A stretch of DNA of 64,000 nt from Methylobacterium sp. (lineage in GTDB: Bacteria; Pseudomonadota; Alphaproteobacteria; Rhizobiales; Beijerinckiaceae), in contig PNLY01000010.1 of the NCBI GenBank assembly GCA_013823325.1, positions 33,258 to 97,257 of the forward strand, in the 5' to 3' direction. The notes beneath the pieces are model-generated. The model did not search any database. It saw only the letters and a list, made by a program, of their open reading frames with translations, and was not told the origin of the DNA. Of the stretch, positions 59,117 to 64,000 are shown piece by piece. The first letter of the stretch is position 1. The number at the start of each line of letters is the position of its first letter. The translations under genes were made by a program, and so were the position numbers.

Positions 59117-61060
59117 ATGCTCCAGCTGCGCCTGTTCCTGTCATCGCTCCTGATTGTGACAGCCGGGTTCGCGGCCGGCGGCACGCTCGCCCAGCCGCGC
59201 ATCGAGTGGGAAATCGCCAACCGCTTCCGCCTGTTCCGCGACGAGGCGCAGTTCCGCAGGCTGGCAGAGATCTATGCCGCCCTCCCCGCAGCCGACCGGC
59301 GCGAGCGCCCGGCCTTCGCCTTCGAGGAAGCGATGCAGGGTGCCGCGGCCGCCCGCACGCTCGGGCCGGCTTTCGGCGATTCCGTCAGCGTCGCGCGCTG
59401 GGGCTGGACCTCGGCGGTCACGCGCCGGACCTGCTTCCAGAACGGCAATCGCGGCCATTGGCAATGCCTGCTCGACACCGGCGACCAGTTCATGGAGCCG
59501 CGCGTCGCCGATCTGCTCGTGCGGATCGCCGGGCTGCCGCCGGCGCTCGCCGGCAAGACCTGCCGCTGGACGGCCGGCGAGCTTGCCATGTCCGCCCCCT
59601 GCTCCGCGGAGGCGAGGCTTCCGCGCCGCGCCTTCGGCGAGCCCTTCGACATCGCTGTCAGCGCCGAGAACGCTCCGCTCGCCGAAACTAAAGCCGTGAA
59701 GCGGCGCCACATCGCCATCGCCGGCTTCGGCGATTCCTTCTCCTCGGGCGAAGGCAATCCCGACCGGCCGGCCGAACTGGTCGACGACGGCATCGACACC
59801 TACCGGAATTCCTCGCCCCTGCCCGACCGCCCCGGCTTCCGCAACTATCCGCGGCGGCGCGGCGCGACCGACAGTTCGCTCGGCGGTGCGGCCGCGGCGA
59901 TCTGGCTCAACGCGCAATGCCACCGCTCGCTCTATTCGCAGCATGTCCGCGCCGCGCTCATCCTGGCGCTCGCCCATCGCGACGTCGCAGTGACGCTGAC
60001 GCCCTATAGCTGCACCGGGGCGGAGGTCAGCGCCGGGCTCCTCGGCTATTACGCAGCCCGCGACGATGTCGGCCATGCCGTCTACGACGCCTCGCCGCAA
60101 TTGATGCGCTATTGGCGCGACTACTGCCGCAGCTTCGCCGGCTACAACCGTTTCGAGGACGAGGGCTCCGGCTTCAACTGGCGCCGCGACCTCCCGCGCT
60201 GCAGCCAGCCGCGCGCCATGAAACCCGATGCGGTGCTGCTCAGCATCGGCGGCAACGACATCGGCTTCTCCAGCGTCATCGCTGAGGAGGTGGTCGGCCG
60301 CGGTCGCTTCGGCCTGCGGGTCGGCCTGCTCTACAAGCTCTGGCTCAGCCAGATCGACACCAGGACCTTCGCCGAGGCGCGCCGGGCCGTCGACGAGGTC
60401 ATCCCCGATCGCATCCGCGAACTCTCCACCGCCTTCGAGAAGCATCTCGACGTCCCGGCCGCGGCCATCGTCCAGACCGCCTATCCGCAGATCACGCGCG
60501 GCGAGGACGGTCCTTGCGGTGTCAGTACCACAGGCATGGACGTGCACCGCATCCTGTCGATCAGCAAACCCAGCACCGGCAGCGAGGCCGCGGCATTCGT
60601 GCCCTATCTCAACCGCGGCATCGCCGCAGCGATCGCGAGCTTGCCCGAGGCGCGGCGCTGGCGCTTCGTCGATGCCCATGTCGAGCGCTTCACCAGCCAC
60701 GCACTGTGCTCGGCAGGAGCGCCGGCCGAGACGCCGGACCGCGCGGTCTCCGGCGCCATGGCCTTTCCGACCTGGAATTTTTCCCAGCGCCGCTGGGAGC
60801 CGTTCGCACCGAGCGCCTGGCGTGCCTATCGCCCGCGGCAACGCTGGTTCGTCACGCCCAATGACTCGTTCCTGACCGGCCATTACATGCGCGTCGGCCG
60901 CTTCGAAGGCTCCGACACCACCGACCCGCTCAGCCCGGAGCAGCCGCTCTTCGCCGCGACGCTCGGCGGCTCGTTCCATCCCAATGCCGCCGGCCATGCC
61001 GCGATCGCCGACGCGACCATTCTGGTGCTGCGCGAGGTGCTCGGCCTTCCACAGCCTTGA
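59117..61060 (+). CDS. SGNH-family secreted hydrolase
   Basis: ATG 59117 is 9 bases after GGAGG and gives 647 residues. Residues 1-25 are a signal peptide. SGNH motifs are visible: block I GFGDSFSSGEGNP with Ser207, block III GGNDIGF, and block V GGSFHPNAAGH near the C-terminus, with the His. The N-terminal 195 residues have four cysteines. It resembles large secreted esterases or lipases. The upstream frame is open for a long way but antisense to the acyl ligase and not coding. Confidence 0.83.
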   Translation: MLQLRLFLSSLLIVTAGFAAGGTLAQPRIEWEIANRFRLFRDEAQFRRLAEIYAALPAADRRERPAFAFEEAMQGAAAARTLGPAFGDSVSVARWGWTSAVTRRTCFQNGNRGHWQCLLDTGDQFMEPRVADLLVRIAGLPPALAGKTCRWTAGELAMSAPCSAEARLPRRAFGEPFDIAVSAENAPLAETKAVKRRHIAIAGFGDSFSSGEGNPDRPAELVDDGIDTYRNSSPLPDRPGFRNYPRRRGATDSSLGGAAAAIWLNAQCHRSLYSQHVRAALILALAHRDVAVTLTPYSCTGAEVSAGLLGYYAARDDVGHAVYDASPQLMRYWRDYCRSFAGYNRFEDEGSGFNWRRDLPRCSQPRAMKPDAVLLSIGGNDIGFSSVIAEEVVGRGRFGLRVGLLYKLWLSQIDTRTFAEARRAVDEVIPDRIRELSTAFEKHLDVPAAAIVQTAYPQITRGEDGPCGVSTTGMDVHRILSISKPSTGSEAAAFVPYLNRGIAAAIASLPEARRWRFVDAHVERFTSHALCSAGAPAETPDRAVSGAMAFPTWNFSQRRWEPFAPSAWRAYRPRQRWFVTPNDSFLTGHYMRVGRFEGSDTTDPLSPEQPLFAATLGGSFHPNAAGHAAIADATILVLREVLGLPQP

Positions 61061-61288
61061 TCGCCTCGACGGCGCATGACCGCGATGCACCGGGCGCGGC
61101 CGGAATGCTGCAGCGCAACGAAAAACGGAGCGAAAGCCGGCCTCCACTCAACAATCCCGAAACGAAGCTGACGCAATCGCCGGAATGTGACGAAGAAGCG
61201 ATTCATCACGTCGCGCGCCCGTCATTGAGATCGGGCACGCTAGTCGCTATCTCCGGTTGCGGAGCTGGGGATTGCAGCCGTGCCGACC

Positions 61289-61804
61289 ATGTCGAAAAAG
61301 ATCATCGCCGCCGCTGCCCTGGCAGCAGCTTCGATAGCGTTCGCCTCGCCTGCGAGCGCGGCGGGATTCTGGGAGACGCTGTTCGGCGTCCCGCAGCGCC
61401 CGACCTACGCGCCCGTGCCCGACAATCCGCTGCATATGACGGTTCGGCCGAAGCGCAAGAAGGGCGCGGCCACGCTCGACGCCGGCAAGGACGGGCCGAA
61501 GCCGAAGCTCGTCAAGCCGATGGAATATGCCAACGACCCGTTCTGGTACCTCCGGGACGAGACGCTGAAGAAGGGCGACATCATCGTCCTCAAGGATCGC
61601 GTCGTGGTCTTCGACGGCGGCGGCCGCGACTATGCCAATTTCGCCAGCTTCCAGACCAGCAAGCTGCTCTCGGCCAAGGCCAAGGGCCAGCTCAAATACC
61701 TGGTCTCGACGCCACGGGACAACCACACGGTCTGGGAGCCGGTCCAGTCGATCACGGACCGCAATACCAGCGCCTCCGCCGAACTTTCCGAGCGGGCGCG
61801 CTGA
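61289..61804 (+). CDS. Small secreted hypothetical protein
   Basis: ATG 61289 gives 171 residues; a GTG at 61280 is possible. Signal peptide ends ASA (residues 1-24). Mature part: FWETLFGVPQRPTY, PKPKLVKPMEYANDPFWYLRDETLKKGDIIVLKDRVVVFDGG (key part LKKGDIIVLKDRVVVFDGG) and an SH3-like pattern. Probably periplasmic, with a proline-rich start. Family not recognised. The upstream 228 bases hold its promoter presumably. Confidence 0.7.
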   Translation: MSKKIIAAAALAAASIAFASPASAAGFWETLFGVPQRPTYAPVPDNPLHMTVRPKRKKGAATLDAGKDGPKPKLVKPMEYANDPFWYLRDETLKKGDIIVLKDRVVVFDGGGRDYANFASFQTSKLLSAKAKGQLKYLVSTPRDNHTVWEPVQSITDRNTSASAELSERAR

Positions 61805-61898
61805 GACAATCCGTCATTCTCTGGCGGAGCGCGGCGCAGACCTTAGACTCTCTTTCAGACGATGGTCGGCTCAAGGCCGACCATGACGCCCACACCCC

Positions 61899-64000
61899 TC
61901 ACCCGAACGCCCCGATCTCGTGCTGGATCGCGCCGGAGATCTCGCGCAGCAGCGCAAAGCACGCCCGCATCGGCTCGACCACGTCGCGATGGAAGGCGGC
62001 ATAGGCGCCGCCTTCGCGCGGCCCCGGCGGCTCGCCGAAATCGAGGCCGAGCGCCGGGTCGGGATTGAGCGGGAAAATCTCGCCGAGCAGCGCCAGCGCC
62101 CCGGACATGTCGAGCCTGAGGATGCGTTCGAGCAGGAGCTCGCGCGTCACCCCCGCATGCGGCCGGAAATCCGGGATATGCGTCGCCGACAGCCAGATCC
62201 GGTGCAGCAAGGCGAGCCGTAGGGTATGCAGCGCCACCAGCCGGACCGGCATCGCCGGTGGCTCGCCCGCCGCCTCCTTCAGCTTCAGCCGGTCGGAGGC
62301 GAAGCGCCAGAACAGGCGCCGCAGCGAAGGCGCAAGGTCGAGCTGCGCCAGCGCCTCGGCGACCGCGAGCAGTTCGTCGCGCCGCCCTTCCTTCTCGGTG
62401 CGCCTGGCCCGGTCGAACCAGGAGCCGGCGTCGAGCGTGTCGAGATAGGCGCGCAGCACGTCGAGGTCGCTGTTCGCCATCGCATGGGCCGCGAGCCGAT
62501 AGGCCCGCCCGAAGCGCTCGGAGCTCTCGCGCATATTGGCGAAGAGCTCCGGCGCCCGCGCCGCCGCCTGGCCGATGCCGTGCACGCTGTTCGCCAGCCA
62601 GCCGAGCTGCTGCAGGATGGCGTTATTCGGGATGGCGCGCAGCTCGCGCGGATGGCGGATCACGGTCGGTCCGCCGGCATCGCTCTGCCGCGCCGCCGGG
62701 CGCGAGCCGGTCTTGTCGAGCAAGGACGGACCGAAGGTGCCGATCAGCGCCGCATAGCCGGGATCGTCGACGAGATGCGTCATCTCCTCGCGCACCGTCT
62801 GGAAGAACTCGGTGGCGAAGTCGGGCTCGGCATAGATCGGATCGTCCGCGCCACCCGCAGCATCGGCAAAGACGGCCTCACCGATGCGCGCCACCGTCGC
62901 CCCCGCGAGGCCCTTGGTGCCAAACATCAGGTAGCCGTCGCTGCCCTGGAAGCTCGTCTCGCGGGTGACCTTGACGCCGGCCCTGGCGAAGGCGCGCCGC
63001 GGCCATTCCGGATCGAGATAGGCGAGCCGGTCTTTGAGGCTGTCGGGATGGGCGCCGCGCCCGGCCGACTCGCCATGGGTGTCGAAGATCACCAGCTCGA
63101 TCTCGGTGAGCCCGTAGCGCTGCAGCAGTTCGAGGATGCGGCTCCGCAGCCGTTCGACCCAGAAGGTCGCCGCGACCTGGCCGATATAGCGGCCGGAATC
63201 GGAGTAGCCGAACTGGACGCAGAGCCGGCCATGGCGCTTGAGATAGTCGCGCCAATGCGGGCTGCGCAGCGCCTCGTCGATGATGCGCGGCCCTTGCTCC
63301 AGCGCATCCGACGTCTCGAACAGCGGCGAGATCTCGACGAGGTCGGCGATGCCGAAACGCTTCGCTAAATAGAGCGCCGAGAGCAGCGTATAGCCGGTCT
63401 CGGTCTCGGCGATCAGGAAGCGCACCGGCCGTGAGCCGTCGACATGCTTCACGATCTGCGCGACCATCATCATCATCCGCGCCGCCGAAGCGCGCTCGAC
63501 CGCGAGCGCCCCGAAATCGACCGGCGTCGGCTTCGCTTTGGCGAGCGCCTGGTTCACCGCGGCGAGGAAGGCGCGCCGCTGCGCCGGCTGGGCCGGCTCC
63601 TCGTCGAGCGAGATCACCCCGCGCATCGCATTGTGGAGCTGCGAGGCGTTGAGCCGGAAATGCGGCAGCGCGATCGAGACGCCATGAGCGATGACGCCGG
63701 CCCGCGCCAGCACCAGCGCTTGCGTCGTCGCCTCGTCCTCCGCCAGCACGATCGCCTTGTCGAGCGCCGCCAGCAGCTTCGAAGCCTCCGGCAGCGCCGC
63801 CTCGCGCTCTCCGACCAACGCTAGCGAGAACGCCTGCAATGCCGCGATCTCCGGCTTGCTGTTGAGCGGCGGGCAGAGCGAAAGCTGCCGCTCGACGGCC
63901 GCGAGCGCGGCCGCGACCAGCGTCCTCACCTCGGCGGTCGCCGGCACCTCCGGCAGCTTCTCCAGCAGGCGGAAGAACTGGCCGCGCTTCGATTCCAGCC
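61899..64000 (-). CDS. Atypical phosphoenolpyruvate carboxylase, 5' end outside window
   Basis: Open from the right edge (LESKRGQFFRLLEKLPEVPA...) for about 700 residues. PEPC signatures are recognisable but diverged: QFGYSDSGRYIGQVAATFW (for GYSDSGKDAG), FDTHGESAGRGAHP (for the FHGRGG loop), RETSFQGSDGYLMFGT and RELRAIPNNAILQQLGW (for RAIPW). The reaction is carboxylation of PEP to oxaloacetate. Because several catalytic segments differ, activity is uncertain. The N-terminal His region is not in the window. Confidence 0.78.
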   Translation of the reverse strand, partial: LESKRGQFFRLLEKLPEVPATAEVRTLVAAALAAVERQLSLCPPLNSKPEIAALQAFSLALVGEREAALPEASKLLAALDKAIVLAEDEATTQALVLARAGVIAHGVSIALPHFRLNASQLHNAMRGVISLDEEPAQPAQRRAFLAAVNQALAKAKPTPVDFGALAVERASAARMMMMVAQIVKHVDGSRPVRFLIAETETGYTLLSALYLAKRFGIADLVEISPLFETSDALEQGPRIIDEALRSPHWRDYLKRHGRLCVQFGYSDSGRYIGQVAATFWVERLRSRILELLQRYGLTEIELVIFDTHGESAGRGAHPDSLKDRLAYLDPEWPRRAFARAGVKVTRETSFQGSDGYLMFGTKGLAGATVARIGEAVFADAAGGADDPIYAEPDFATEFFQTVREEMTHLVDDPGYAALIGTFGPSLLDKTGSRPAARQSDAGGPTVIRHPRELRAIPNNAILQQLGWLANSVHGIGQAAARAPELFANMRESSERFGRAYRLAAHAMANSDLDVLRAYLDTLDAGSWFDRARRTEKEGRRDELLAVAEALAQLDLAPSLRRLFWRFASDRLKLKEAAGEPPAMPVRLVALHTLRLALLHRIWLSATHIPDFRPHAGVTRELLLERILRLDMSGALALLGEIFPLNPDPALGLDFGEPPGPREGGAYAAFHRDVVEPMRACFALLREISGAIQHEIGAFG

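Noticed and set aside
59141-61147. Long minus-strand open frame opposite the SGNH hydrolase
   Set aside because: SGNH motifs and a signal peptide support the plus strand. The minus frame shows no domain.
1-64000. CRISPR array or transposon insertion
   Set aside because: No regularly spaced direct repeats with unique spacers and no transposase or terminal inverted repeats were seen.

Overview
The window looks like a high-GC alphaproteobacterial chromosome of the order Hyphomicrobiales, most plausibly Bosea or a near relative. The evidence is codon use, GcrA- and GapR-family proteins, and a host complement of chemoreceptor, ThiXY, Fsr-type MFS carrier, autotransporter and atypical PEP carboxylase. 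The genus is inference. The window falls into two parts: a contractile-tailed prophage (1 to about 39,360, left end outside the window) and host chromosome (about 39,360 to 64,000).

Prophage, leftward genes (minus strand, read from about 29,000 down to 1). The early-left operon runs from a Cro-like repressor through GapR-like, GcrA-like, adenine methyltransferase, KOW mini-protein, DUF1376 and NusG-like genes, nearly all joined by 4-bp start/stop overlaps. After a terminator-like hairpin come TerS, an HNH endonuclease and TerL (frameshifted in a 7-G run). Next are portal, head morphogenesis, DUF2213 protease/scaffold, decoration and DUF2184 capsid, then connectors. The tail follows: DUF3383 sheath, DUF3277 tube, a tail-assembly chaperone with a T TTT TTC slippery site, and a tape measure with a lysozyme domain. 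The baseplate set (Dit-like, plug, hub, Gp138 spike, gp25-like, J, DUF2612), the fibre and the lysis cassette complete it. Two secreted-protein genes sit on the opposite strand inside the tail operon (8,293-8,918).

Prophage, immunity and rightward genes. A CI-like gene lies divergent to the Cro-like gene. A P63C gene is on the minus strand, and a second control region lies at 30,900-31,190. From 31,232 a plus-strand early operon encodes small unknowns, an ERF annealing protein, a DnaQ-like exonuclease, a YqaJ exonuclease, a NinB-like protein, two HNH proteins, an excisionase-like protein and a tyrosine integrase that ends beside tRNA-Cys. GTTCGC-N5-GCGAAC palindromes occur in both control regions with the same 34-bp spacing, which suggests one repressor pair controls both early operons.

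Host part. It holds tRNA-Cys, tRNA-Asn, a VanZ-like protein, a chemoreceptor and an AraC regulator. A thiamine-salvage locus follows (tenA, TPP riboswitch, thiX, thiY). The rest is an Fsr-like MFS carrier, NIPSNAP protein, MscS-family channel, DUF1254 protein, repeat-rich autotransporter, tRNA-Leu, DUF1190 protein, AMP-dependent acyl ligase, SGNH hydrolase, a small secreted protein and a partial PEP-carboxylase-like gene at the right edge.
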